Shown here one piece after another: positions 45,123 through 54,051 of a stretch of 64,000 nucleotides of DNA; the stretch's first letter is position 1, and each line of letters begins with the position of its first letter. This DNA comes from CAVQSS01 sp963746605 (GTDB lineage Bacteria > Desulfobacterota > RBG-13-43-22). The position numbers and the translations under genes are program-made. The stretch lies in assembly GCA_963746605.1 (NCBI GenBank), contig CAVVCH010000033.1, positions 23,126 to 87,125 of the forward strand. The letters run 5' to 3'. The notes below the pieces were generated by a model that saw nothing but the letters and a program-made list of their open reading frames with translations, had not been told where the DNA came from and searched no databases.

Positions 45123-46592
45123 TTAATCCAGCCAATAGTTGGGCGCCTCTTTGGTGATAATCACGTCATGGACATGGGACTCACGCAATCCAGCCGGGGT
45201 GATGCGCACAAACCGGGCCTTGGCCGTGAGTTCCGGCAGGGTGCGGCACCCGGCATACCCCATGCCGGATTTGAGCCCGCCCACCAACTGGTAGACCATG
45301 GCCGAAAGGGGTCCGCGGTAGGGAACCCGGCCCACAATTCCCTCCGGAACCAACTTGGATTCGCTCTCAAAACCCTCCTGATAGTACCGGTCGCTGCTGC
45401 CCTGCTTCATAGCCTCGATGGAGCCCATGCCGCGGTAAACCTTGTACGTCCGTCCCTGGAACAGGATCGTTTCACCGGGGCTCTCCTCGGTCCCGGCAAA
45501 GAGACTGCCGATCATCACCGTGTTTGCTCCGGCGGCCAGGGCCTTAGTCACGTCTCCGGAAAACTTGATGCCGCCGTCGGCAATAATCGGAATCTTATAT
45601 TTTTTCGCCGCCTCGGCACAGGCCATAATGGCCGTCACCTGCGGAACGCCCACCCCGGCCACGATCCGGGTGGTGCAAATGGACCCCGGTCCGATCCCCA
45701 CCTTAACCCCGTCGGCTCCGGCCTTGATCAAGGCCTCGGCTCCCTCGGCCGTCCCCACATTTCCGGCAATGACCTGCAGATCCGGAAACCGCTTTTTGAT
45801 ATTTTTAACCGCTTCAACCACATTATGGGAATGGCCGTGGGCCACGTCCACTACGATCACATCCACCTCGGCCCGGCGCAGCGCCTCGACCCGGTCCAGC
45901 TCCCCGGGGGCCACACCCACCGCGGCCCCTACTCGAAGACGGCCCAGCTTATCTTTGCAGGACAAGGGGAATTTTTTTAGTTTTTCAATGTCCTTAATGG
46001 TAATCAATCCTTTGAGGTTGCCCTTGTCGTCGATGACCAGTAACTTTTCGATCCGGTTCTTATGGAGCAGGGCCTTGGAGTCTGCCAGGTTGATGCCCAC
46101 CTTGGCGGTCACCAGGTTATCCTTGGTCATGACTTCTTCCACGCTTTTGTTCATATCCGTCTCGAAGCGCAAGTCGCGGTTGGTGATAATCCCTACCAGT
46201 TTTTTGCCTTTAACGATCGGTACCCCGGAAATACCAAATTTTTCCATCACGGCCAAAACATCATGGACCTTTCGATCCGGTTCCATCGTCACCGGATCGA
46301 CGATCATCCCGCTTTCCGATTTCTTGACTTTTTCCACTTGGGTAGCCTGCAGGGCGATACTCATATTTTTGTGGATTATCCCGACCCCGCCTTGGCGGGC
46401 CATGCTGATGGCGGTCTGGTACTCGGTTACCGTATCCATGGCGGCACTGACAATGGGTATGTTTAGATGAATCCCTTTGGTCAGTCGGGTGGACACCTCG
46501 ACCTCCGAGGGAACGATCTGAGAATAGGCCGGTTGGATCAACAGATCGTCAAAAGTCAATCCATCGGGAATGGCATTGGGTGGGTTGGTCAT
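45123..46592 (-). CDS. guaB: Inosine-5'-monophosphate dehydrogenase
   Basis: This enzyme oxidises IMP to XMP with NAD, the controlled step to guanine nucleotides. It has 489 residues: N-terminal LTFDDLLIQPAYSQIVPSEV, a CBS domain pair inserted near residues 95-205 (IVDPVTMEPDRKVHDVLAVM; KNRIEKLLVIDDKGNLKGLI), then the barrel with catalytic Cys in GIGPGSICTTRIVAGVGVPQ and the flap GMGSIEAMKQGSSDRY. It ends KEAPNYWLD. It lies 32 bases downstream of the Ppx/GppA gene and 92 bases upstream of guaA. Confidence 0.97.
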   Translation of the reverse strand: MTNPPNAIPDGLTFDDLLIQPAYSQIVPSEVEVSTRLTKGIHLNIPIVSAAMDTVTEYQTAISMARQGGVGIIHKNMSIALQATQVEKVKKSESGMIVDPVTMEPDRKVHDVLAVMEKFGISGVPIVKGKKLVGIITNRDLRFETDMNKSVEEVMTKDNLVTAKVGINLADSKALLHKNRIEKLLVIDDKGNLKGLITIKDIEKLKKFPLSCKDKLGRLRVGAAVGVAPGELDRVEALRRAEVDVIVVDVAHGHSHNVVEAVKNIKKRFPDLQVIAGNVGTAEGAEALIKAGADGVKVGIGPGSICTTRIVAGVGVPQVTAIMACAEAAKKYKIPIIADGGIKFSGDVTKALAAGANTVMIGSLFAGTEESPGETILFQGRTYKVYRGMGSIEAMKQGSSDRYYQEGFESESKLVPEGIVGRVPYRGPLSAMVYQLVGGLKSGMGYAGCRTLPELTAKARFVRITPAGLRESHVHDVIITKEAPNYWLD

Positions 46593-46623
46593 AAGTTACT
46601 CCTTTCAATTTCCTCCGCTAGCC

Positions 46624-47556
46624 TTATACTTGGCGCCCGACCGAGGTCGCCGATTCGTCAAGCAGCAATCCCTCCAGCAACCCGGCATCGCTTACCCGGA
46701 GCGTATCGGCAACAAAAAAGTCCAAAATCGACAATACGATTACCAGGCCGGCCGTGATAATATCGGCCCGGCCCGGTTCCAGTCCGGGAAGCTGCTGACG
46801 GGTTGTCAGGGGGATGGAGATCAGATCAAATAATAACCGATCCAGGGTATCCCGATCAAGCACAGATCCGTTGATCCGGTCCGGGTCGTACTCCGCCATC
46901 TTATGGGCCATGGCGGTCAACGTCGTCACGGTCCCGGCCGTTCCAATCAGACAACTAATCGATTCTTTCATATTTATTCTTTTCCGCAGCGTTTCCAGGC
47001 AGTGTCTTTGAAGACGATCTATCTCTTGTTTCAGCGGGGGATCGGAAAGAAGGAAATGCTCGGTCAACCCAATGGCCCCTAATGGCAGGCTGACTGTTTC
47101 TCTGATTTTTCCCGAATTCACCCAGGTGAACTCTACGGACCCGCCCCCCAGGTCAAAAATACAGGCGGGCTCCGTGAGTTCCTGAAAAACCGACAGTACC
47201 CCCAGGGCGCTTAAACGGGCTTCTTCCTCCCCGGAAAGAATATCGATGGATATTCCGGTAGCGCTTCGAACAGACCCTAAAAAATGATGGGTATTCAAGG
47301 ATTCCCGCAGGATTCCGGTCCCCGCGGCCCGGAACCGGGTGACCCCCTCTCGGATGCCCGTTTTTTGGAATCGTTCCAGCACCTTGAGGGCCGTTTCCAG
47401 AGATTGATTGCCAATGACCCGGTCTGGAAAAAAATTTCGGCCCAATCGGACCATTTCGCGATCGCGGCAGAGCGGGAGAACTCGATTTCCTTCGATTTGG
47501 GCGATTAACAACCGTAAGGTGTTGGAACCAACGTCTATGGAACCGGCTTTTTTCAA
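46624..47556 (-). CDS. Ppx/GppA phosphatase family protein
   Basis: This 310-residue member of the ASKHA-fold exopolyphosphatase / pppGpp phosphatase family has SIDVGSNTLRLLIAQIEG, LSGEEEARLSALGV, the second phosphate loop CIFDLGGGSVEFTWV and LIGTAGTVTTLTAMAHKM. It lacks the C-terminal HD-like domain of long forms, which fits the short Ppx class. It is first in the minus-strand run with guaB and guaA, so a link to guanine-nucleotide or (p)ppGpp balance is attractive (inference). The substrate cannot be chosen from sequence. Confidence 0.9.
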   Translation of the reverse strand: MKKAGSIDVGSNTLRLLIAQIEGNRVLPLCRDREMVRLGRNFFPDRVIGNQSLETALKVLERFQKTGIREGVTRFRAAGTGILRESLNTHHFLGSVRSATGISIDILSGEEEARLSALGVLSVFQELTEPACIFDLGGGSVEFTWVNSGKIRETVSLPLGAIGLTEHFLLSDPPLKQEIDRLQRHCLETLRKRINMKESISCLIGTAGTVTTLTAMAHKMAEYDPDRINGSVLDRDTLDRLLFDLISIPLTTRQQLPGLEPGRADIITAGLVIVLSILDFFVADTLRVSDAGLLEGLLLDESATSVGRQV

Positions 47557-47882
47557 AACGCCTGCGGGTTATAATTTCAGAATTGAAAAATGATCTATTT
47601 ATAGATAACAAACGGACTGATGTTTTTCAAGAACCATTTTTTTGTTTAGATATTTTAAATAGCTAGATGGAAATAATCTCTTCTTTAGGCCGAACGAAAA
47701 CCACATCTTTAGCTACCCCAAGAATATCTTGGTAACTCGAAGATTACTGGGTATCCCAAAAACTCCTTTCTTCCCTTAAATTACTAAACTTCGGCACCTT
47801 CATTTTTTTGCCCTCTTACCTTTTCAATCCTACTGCTTTGGTGTACATTAATCCGACTGAAATCAGTCCGAGGAGGTTTGCA
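47557..47882. other. AT-rich intergenic gap with no recognised feature
   Basis: This is 326 bases between the divergent Ppx/GppA and ABC-ATPase genes. I see AT-rich sequence and the AGGAGG ribosome-binding site of the following gene at its right end, but no gene, RNA or repeat that can be supported. Confidence 0.5.
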
Positions 47883-49592
47883 ATGAAACCGGCCGATGAT
47901 CTGAAACGGACGCTGTTCCGAATCCATGAAAAAGGTTACAAGGCCTATCAGGACATCGAAGGGGAATACCTGTTCTCTCAATATCAATTGGTCATTGACA
48001 GGGTCCAGGCCGATCCCTTTGCCCCGCCTTCTCGGTTCCGGATCCTTTATTCCCTGAAAAAGTGGAAGATCATGGCCGACTTCTGGGAAAACCCGGTCCG
48101 TCGGGTGGCCTTTTGCGACTATGTGGGACGACAGGTGCAGCAGGCTATTCGCGCCCGATTAAACAAACTGGGCGGAGGCGGGAAGGGTGGATTGCAGATC
48201 GAGGCCGGGGGGCCGGAAATCCTGGAACGAACTTCGGTAGGTATCGAGGGGGAAACCCTCGAGCTCCGTCTCACCGTGGGCTTGCCGGCTGCCGGGCGAA
48301 CCATCCTGGGCATGGAGTCGGTGGCCATCTTTTTTGAGGAAATCCCCCTGCTCGTGCAGCACGGGATCCAGGAGATCCCGAACAAAATACTGGAGGTCAA
48401 ACGCTTCGTTGATGCTTACGAGGACCAGGAATGGCTGCGAGACCAACTCAGAGGGAAACAACTGATCGCCTTTATCCCCGAAGGGGCTATTCTGCCGCGG
48501 GAAAGCGGGATCAGCTCCCGGCCTCTGGCCATGGGGGCCGTACCCTTTTGGCCGCCTCAAGATCTCTCCGTCACTTTTCAGCTCCCCCACAAAGGGCCCC
48601 TGACCGGTATGGGCCTCCCCGAGGGGGTGACTCTGATCGTGGGGGGCGGCTTTCACGGCAAATCGACCCTGTTGCGGGCACTGGAAGTGGGTGTTTATAG
48701 CCACGTCCCCGGGGACGGCCGGGAATATGTGGTCACCGACCCCCAGGCCGTAAAAATTCGGGCCGAGGACGGCCGGAACGTGGAAAAGGTAAATATCAGC
48801 CCCTTTATCCGAACCCTGCCCCTGTTAAAGGACACCACCCGCTTCAGCACGGAGAACGCCAGCGGCAGCACCTCCCAGGCCGCCAATATCATGGAGGCCG
48901 TGGAAATGGGCGCCCGCGTCCTGCTCCTGGATGAAGACACTTCGGCCACCAATTTTATGATCCGGGATCGACGGATGCAGGAACTGGTTCTCAAGGCCTA
49001 TGAACCCATTACACCTTTTATCGATAAAGTGCGTCCGCTATACCAGGACTACGGAATCTCGACCTTATTGGTCATGGGAGGGTCCGGGGATTATTTCGAG
49101 GCAGCCGACCGAGTGATTTGGATGAACAACTATCGGCCCGCCCTGGTCACCCGCCAAGCTCGAGAGATCGCCGAAAAATTTCCGGTCCATCGATTGCAGG
49201 AAGGCGGGAGCAGCTTTGGTGAAATAACCGAACGTCAACCCCAATCCGAGGCTTTCGATCCTAGTCTGGGTCGCCGTGAGGTGCGGATCGACGCCAAAGG
49301 CATGCAAACCATCCTTTACGGCGACCAGGCCGTCGACCTCTCATACCTGGAGCAACTGGTGGAACCCGGCCAGCTCCGGGCCATCGGACGATTAATCCAT
49401 CTTTACGAGTCAAAATATTTGAAAGAGAGCGGCAATCTAAGAGAAGGCCTGGAAAAGGCCTATCAGGAATTGGAGGAAAAAGGGCTGGACAGCTTAATGC
49501 CGTATAGGGTGGGAAACCTGGTCAAACCCCGTCTTCTGGAAACGGCAGCCGCTGTCAATCGCCTGAGGAGCCTGAAGATAAAGGTCGGTTAA
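47883..49592 (+). CDS. ABC-class ATPase (PF09818-type, MRB1590-like)
   Basis: This 569-residue soluble ATPase belongs to the family annotated as predicted ATPase of the ABC class. The eukaryotic relative MRB1590 takes part in trypanosome RNA editing. An N-terminal domain of about 200 residues contains a LNKLGGGGKGGLQIE linker. The ATPase core has Walker A GGGFHGKSTLLRAL near residue 255, SGSTSQAANIMEAVEMGARV (signature and helix), and Walker B LLLDEDTSATNFMI. AGGAGG is well placed before ATG 47883. It stands alone beside a toxin-antitoxin pair. The substrate is probably nucleic acid (inference). Confidence 0.88.
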   Translation: MKPADDLKRTLFRIHEKGYKAYQDIEGEYLFSQYQLVIDRVQADPFAPPSRFRILYSLKKWKIMADFWENPVRRVAFCDYVGRQVQQAIRARLNKLGGGGKGGLQIEAGGPEILERTSVGIEGETLELRLTVGLPAAGRTILGMESVAIFFEEIPLLVQHGIQEIPNKILEVKRFVDAYEDQEWLRDQLRGKQLIAFIPEGAILPRESGISSRPLAMGAVPFWPPQDLSVTFQLPHKGPLTGMGLPEGVTLIVGGGFHGKSTLLRALEVGVYSHVPGDGREYVVTDPQAVKIRAEDGRNVEKVNISPFIRTLPLLKDTTRFSTENASGSTSQAANIMEAVEMGARVLLLDEDTSATNFMIRDRRMQELVLKAYEPITPFIDKVRPLYQDYGISTLLVMGGSGDYFEAADRVIWMNNYRPALVTRQAREIAEKFPVHRLQEGGSSFGEITERQPQSEAFDPSLGRREVRIDAKGMQTILYGDQAVDLSYLEQLVEPGQLRAIGRLIHLYESKYLKESGNLREGLEKAYQELEEKGLDSLMPYRVGNLVKPRLLETAAAVNRLRSLKIKVG

Positions 49593-49608
49593 GATTCGGC
49601 CGCCCAAA

Positions 49609-50010
49609 TCATTTAAGCCAAAGAATTTCCAAGAGCTTAGAAACGGAGTGGTATTCCGGATCGGCGGTGACCACCGCGGCGTCCAGTCTGATGGCCGTTG
49701 CTATGGCAAAGGCATCCGCATAGGAAACCGGATATTGCCCCTTGATTTTGGCCGCTTCCAGTACCGATGCTTCGGAGGCAGAGATAAAAGAAAGGGGAAG
49801 CAGTCGGAGATCGTTCAGGATCTTTTCCGCCTTTTTTAATCCTACCAGCCGGCACGATCGGTAATACACCTCTCCCACGTTGATGATGTGGATCGATATC
49901 CGGGCCTCCTTTTCTTCCGCCTCTTTTAACAGGCGGTCAACCGTCTCCCAACCCGGTTCTTCTTGAAGCCAACATAGCAGGGGAAAGGCGTCAAATAGGT
50001 AGGCATTCAT
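49609..50010 (-). CDS. VapC-type PIN-domain RNase toxin
   Basis: This 133-residue PIN-domain ribonuclease should inhibit translation by RNA cleavage unless held by its antitoxin. The four acidic residues are visible: Asp7 (YLFDAFPLLCW), Glu47 (NVGEVYYR), Asp99 (PVSYADAFAIATA) and Asp127 (VTADPEYHSV). Its start codon overlaps the upstream antitoxin stop by 4 bases (ATGA). It appears intact. Orientation and order (antitoxin first) are typical. Confidence 0.92.
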   Translation of the reverse strand: MNAYLFDAFPLLCWLQEEPGWETVDRLLKEAEEKEARISIHIINVGEVYYRSCRLVGLKKAEKILNDLRLLPLSFISASEASVLEAAKIKGQYPVSYADAFAIATAIRLDAAVVTADPEYHSVSKLLEILWLK

Positions 50011-50237
50011 CCCTTTCGCACTTCTTCCCGGTGTTCTTTAATAAGAGACTCCCCCATGGAGGGTTTTCCCTTCAACAAGCCTTTAAGCGACTTCCGAATA
50101 TCGGGCGCCGCCCGAATAACCGCCCGGTCTTCTTCCACTTCCAGGAGCACGAATTTGTTGGGTTGAATGCCCAACTGCACCCGAACAGCCTTGGGAATAA
50201 CCAGTTGGCCTTTGCTGGAAAGTTTTACTAATTCCAT
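50007..50237 (-). CDS. AbrB/VapB-type antitoxin of the PIN toxin
   Basis: This 76-residue protein has an N-terminal swapped-hairpin AbrB DNA-binding domain (VKLSSKGQLVIPKAVRVQLG, then KFVLLEVEEDRAVIRA) and a C-terminal toxin-binding tail (SMGESLIKEHREEVRKG). It should neutralise the downstream VapC and repress the shared promoter. A TATAAT box lies on the minus strand at 50268-50273, about 30 bases before the start, with AAAGGTAAG as ribosome-binding site. Confidence 0.92.
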   Translation of the reverse strand: MELVKLSSKGQLVIPKAVRVQLGIQPNKFVLLEVEEDRAVIRAAPDIRKSLKGLLKGKPSMGESLIKEHREEVRKG

Positions 50238-50329
50238 TTATCTTACCTTTTCTTGAGGTTGTATAAAATTATATTCTAACTAAAAAAAAGTAAAAATCAA
50301 TGTTCTTTTTTTCTTTTGGCCGGTCTTTC

Positions 50330-51506
50330 TTATTCCGCCTTTACAATCAATCCCTTCAAATAATAGCTTTCCGGGAAGGATAGCAAAATCGGATGATCGG
50401 GCGACTGAAGGGATTTCTCCAGCAGAAACGCTTTTCGTCCGGCCTTTCGGGCGGCTTCCCGAATCATCTCCAGGAACATCGGCTCCGAGAAATTGTGGGA
50501 ACAGGAATAGGTGGCTAAAAGGCCGCCGGCGGTCAGACAGCCCATGGCCCGGCGGTTCAGTTCCAGATAACCCCGCTGCCCACCGGCCACCTCTGATTTT
50601 TTCCGGGCAAAGGGGGGCGGGTCCAGGATAATCAGGTCAAAGCGATCCGCCTGTTTTTCCGCCTCCTTCAAAAAATCAAAAATATTGTTCTTAAGAAACC
50701 GAATCCGATCGATGCCGTTCAATCGGGCATTTTCCCTTCCCTCTTCGACGGCCCGGGCGGAATCGTCCACGGCGATAACCTCATTGGCCTTCAGGGCCTG
50801 GTGCAGAGCGAAAACCCCGGTGTAGGAGAAACAATCCAGGACCCTTCCGCCTTGACGGGTCAAGGCGGCCAACCCCTTTCGGTTTTCCTGCTGGTCCAGA
50901 TAGGCCCCGGTTTTCTGCCCTCCCAGCAAGTCAACCCGGTAGCGGATATCCCCTTCCCGAATGATCACCCGTTCCGGGATTTCACCGGTCAGCACCTTGA
51001 CCTCCCGAGGTAATTTTTCGATCGTTCGAACCTCCACGTCGTTCCGCAGTAAAATGGACCGAGGATGAAGAATCTCCTGAAAAAGGCCGGTCAGCATCGG
51101 CAGGAGGCGTTCGGTACCGGGAATCAGGGTTTGCAGGACCAGATACCCCGCATACCAGTCGGCGATCAGCCCCGGAAAACCGTCGGCCTCGGCAAATACC
51201 AGACGACAGGCTTGTTCGGACCGCTCCAGACAGTTTCCCCGAACAGCCAGGGCTTCTTCGAGGGCCAGCCGCCACCAGGCATCATCTATCGGTGTCTTCC
51301 CGGGAAGAAATTTTTCTCAGGGCGATCCGTGAATGAGCGCTGAAGAACCCCCACCCCAGAAACTCGCCCCGAAGAGTGAAAAATGGGATGACGGCCCCGT
51401 TCTCAGGTTCCTCCAGTCGGGCGATATCGTCTCGGAACACCCAGGGATGCCCGCTACGAACCCATCGTTCGCCCTTCGTCGTTAAAAACGCCTTCTGATT
51501 GTTCAT
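50330..51506 (-). CDS. RlmI-like rRNA (cytosine-5)-methyltransferase, frameshifted
   Basis: This is a SAM-dependent 23S rRNA m5C methyltransferase family member (YccW/RlmI), about 390 codons. The N-terminal PUA domain (GERWVRSGHPWVFRDDIARL) is in one frame (51506-51282). The rest is in another, starting AWWRLALEEALAVRGNCLER and including QKTGAYLDQQENR, the SAM loop VLDCFSYTGVFALHQAL, LDPPPFARKKSEVAGGQRGY and YSCSHNFSEPMF. The shift lies near 51288-51297. Both parts are well conserved, so a sequencing error is as likely as a real mutation. Confidence 0.88.
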
Positions 51507-51688
51507 ACCCCTTCCTTTCCCCGATGGGGATTTGCTGTGAAAATAAATTCTGAGCCCTTAAGCACCCGAACGACTCGGACTCCACTGAAAGGTGCTCTCC
51601 CTCGTCCTTAGGGCCTTTTCTTCCATCTTCCATCTTCACTCTTCCTTCTTCTCCACTGCCGCGCCCATACCCCCACTATAAAATAATC

Positions 51689-51718
51689 TTGACAAAATAC
51701 GCCAGAAATTTGTAGTAT
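51689..51718 (+). promoter_or_regulatory. tRNA operon promoter
   Basis: TTGACA (51689-51694) and TAGTAT (51713-51718), 18 bases apart, lie directly upstream of tRNA-Val. Confidence 0.6.
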
Positions 51719-51730
51719 ATATGCTTTACC

Positions 51731-51805
51731 GGGCGGGTAGCTCAGCGGGAGAGCATCGGCCTTACAAGCCGAGGGTCACAGGTTCAAATCCTGTTCCGCC
51801 TACCA
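51731..51805 (+). tRNA. tRNA-Val (anticodon TAC)
   Basis: This 75-base cloverleaf has acceptor GGGCGGG pairing with TCCGCCT, D-arm GCUC/GAGC, anticodon stem TCGGC/GCCGA with loop CUUACAA (anticodon UAC), T-arm ACAGG/CCUGU with loop UUCAAAU, discriminator A and an encoded CCA. It reads GUA and, with modification, other Val codons. Confidence 0.95.
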
Positions 51806-51816
51806 AAATCAGATGC

Positions 51817-51893
<77 letters not shown>

Positions 51894-51901
51894 GAAAATT
51901 C

Positions 51902-51934
51902 AAGGGCTTAGAAGAAATTCTAAGCCCTTTTTTA
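51902..51934 (+). terminator. Terminator of the tRNA operon
   Basis: Perfect 12-base arms AAGGGCTTAGAA and TTCTAAGCCCTT with a GAAA loop are followed by TTTT. Confidence 0.9.
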
Positions 51935-52458
51935 TTCTTGATAGAAAGTTTCCAACCCTATTTCCAACCCAGGATGGGCTTTTCAGCTTTTTCACGGCTC
52001 GAATACTACCATTATCGACCCCAAATAAAAAGGCCAAACCCTGCCCAGGAATGGCCCCTTGATCCTCTGAATTTTTTAAACCGGTCAGGTTTCCCCAACC
52101 GGCCCTTAAATTCTGGTGTTCGGCTTCCTGTGCGGCCCGTGGTTCGACGTTCGCCCCTTGGCCTGGTCTTAATACTTCCTGAAATCTTGTTTTTGATGAA
52201 TGGGCAATTCGGGAAGATTTCGAACAATAATCATTGTCACCTTAACCCCGAACCCTTCCCTCACGGGAATAAATCCCCCTTATCTACTATTACCAAAAAA
52301 ATGTATAATTCTGTCCAATCTAAGGCCATAATAACCAAGTAACCCGTCTTCCAGTTTCGCCACCACAACCGCAGGGATGCACCCAAATGGAAGACTTGCC
52401 AAAAAACCCTATTTCTCTGAAGCGAAACGGAGTTTTTTATTCCGGCAAGGAGGCAAAA
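51935..52458. other. Intergenic region; no gene recognised apart from a dispersed repeat
   Basis: No coding pattern, RNA or attachment-site duplication of the tRNA 3' end could be found in this stretch. It contains one copy of a roughly 70-base dispersed repeat (52172-52236) and a TATAAT (52304-52309) with no convincing -35. Position next to tRNA-Asp and ahead of IS elements makes it a candidate junction of an accessory region. Confidence 0.4.
52172..52236 (+). repeat. Dispersed intergenic repeat, copy A
   Basis: This copy runs CTTCCTGAAATCTTG ... GGCAATTCGGGAAGATTTCG, then AACAATAATCATTG. It aligns with copies near 53928-53993 and 58443-58508. Confidence 0.6.
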
Positions 52459-53654
52459 ATGAGGGCTTACCATAAAAAAATATGGACCTTAGCTTCCGCT
52501 GTATTAATAACGTTGTTTTTCCTATCGGAAGCCATTCACGCTTATAACACTCAGACCGTTTACGACTACGCCTGGGAATGGGCAACCGAAATAAATCCCT
52601 CGTTCGCCAATTATCTTGATGACCCGTTGCTTCATGAAGATGCCAATTTTGTCTCCCAGGCCCTGATTGCCGGGGGAATGCTGAGCAGCGCCAACTTCGT
52701 ACCCTTCAGCGGCGTAGACAACTATGGCTGCCTCACTACCCGAGGGGCATTAGCCGAATTCCTTAAAGATTATGAACACGCCAACCCGATGGGTTTCAAG
52801 GTAGACTATTTTGTTCCCTCCTCTCTGGCTTACGGTGACGTTGTCTTTTTTGGCGATGAATCCAACCCATATCAACGTGTCGGGATCGTCGTGGGATATA
52901 ATCCCGTCCTGGATGATTTTGACATAGCCTATCATAACAACCAATTAGCAACGGATGCCATAATTGGAGGTATTAGTTCCTTGAAAGGATTGATGCTGTT
53001 CTGGGGAAACGCCACCTTTTACCATATACCCAAGCCACCGGAAACGCTTTACGACCAGCGCTTCTACGGTGGTAGAGGGTTTATGGACCCAATGCCCTGA
53101 GTGTGGAGATCCTTCAGCCCGGAAAGAATTATCTGGGATATATTGTCAATAACCTCAATCGCCAGGGACAGGACATGGCGATTGCTACCGATACCTCCAA
53201 CCCGAACGTCTATATGGGATGTTCTTATTTGATCAGCGGTTACTGCTGTGATCCCCACAAGAATACTCCTTCGGTGGGACAAAACTTTGGCCAACCTTGG
53301 ACGAGCGACTCACCGGACAATTGGGCTTACTGGGTCCGGAAGGCGGTCGTTTACGGGACCGTTTTCAATTTCGAGCCTTGGGCTATATTAAGCGCCGTCT
53401 GGTATATCGTCGATCGGGTCGAGATGATTCCCGGGGGGCCCGGGTACGATATCATCAGCGCCATTGGCTACCCGTCGAACGGTCCGACCAAAAAGGAAAT
53501 GATCTACCTACCTTTGCTGCTGAAACCGGGAACGGCCAATTCCGCCATGGTTTCGGCCCAAAGGGATACCCTTGGACGTCAAACGGCTAAACCGCCGACC
53601 CCGAAGCGTTTTATCGAAATCCTCCAGAGGAAGATCAAGTCCGGGAAAGAATAG
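52459..53654 (+). CDS. Secreted amidase-like protein with YLPLLL motif (frameshifted)
   Basis: This gene is probably one protein of about 397 residues. ATG 52459 follows AAGGAGG. A signal peptide (ILITLFFLSEAIHA region) leads to a domain resembling the putative amidase (Amidase_6, NlpC/P60-like) family: YDYAWEWATEINPSF, NFVSQALIAGGML with Ser where the nucleophilic Cys would sit, and LAYGDVVFFG. The frame stops at 53100. The alternative frame is open from about 53075 (RVYGPNALSVEILQPGKNYL) to 53654, so a shift near 53073-53078 is likely. The second part contains KKEMIYLPLLLKPG near the end. Confidence 0.65.
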
Positions 53655-53788
53655 GAGTCTTTGAGGTCCGGAACCCGATAAAACCCAATAGGAGGTTGAT
53701 AAATATGTAATAAATTGACCCCGCCCCGGCCGAGATCTACTGTTTCAACAGGGGTACTGTATAGGCACCCCCCTTGCCTTGGAGGGCC

Positions 53789-53890
53789 AAAATCCAGTGG
53801 TTCATAGATAACTTTGGCGGGGAGGATGAGGAGGCGTGGTTGAAGGACAGAGAGGAGTTGGCGAGGGCGGTGTTGGAGGAAGTTCATTGA
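53789..53890 (+). pseudogene. Short orphan coding remnant
   Basis: Thirty-three codons encode IQWFIDNFGGEDEEAWLKDR then EELARAVLEEVH and a stop. Composition is coding-like, but there is no start or context, and I do not recognise the source protein. It is flanked by otherwise featureless sequence and a dispersed repeat (53928-53993). Confidence 0.35.
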
Positions 53891-53927
53891 CATCAACCGG
53901 TCCTATCATAACCTACTGTATTGACAA

Positions 53928-53993
53928 ATGAATATCTTCCTGAAGTGTTATTTTTGGTGAATTGGCAATCTCGGAAGATTTCAAACGAAAATC
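53928..53993 (+). repeat. Dispersed intergenic repeat, copy B
   Basis: This copy runs TCTTCCTGAAGTG ... AATTGGCAATCTCGGAAGAT, then TTCAAACGAAAATCG. It is related to copies at 52172 and 58443. Confidence 0.6.
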
Positions 53994-54051
53994 GTAAGGG
54001 GGCCACCCCCAAGTGAATGACCCAACCCAAGGGACAAATCGTCCTAGTTTA

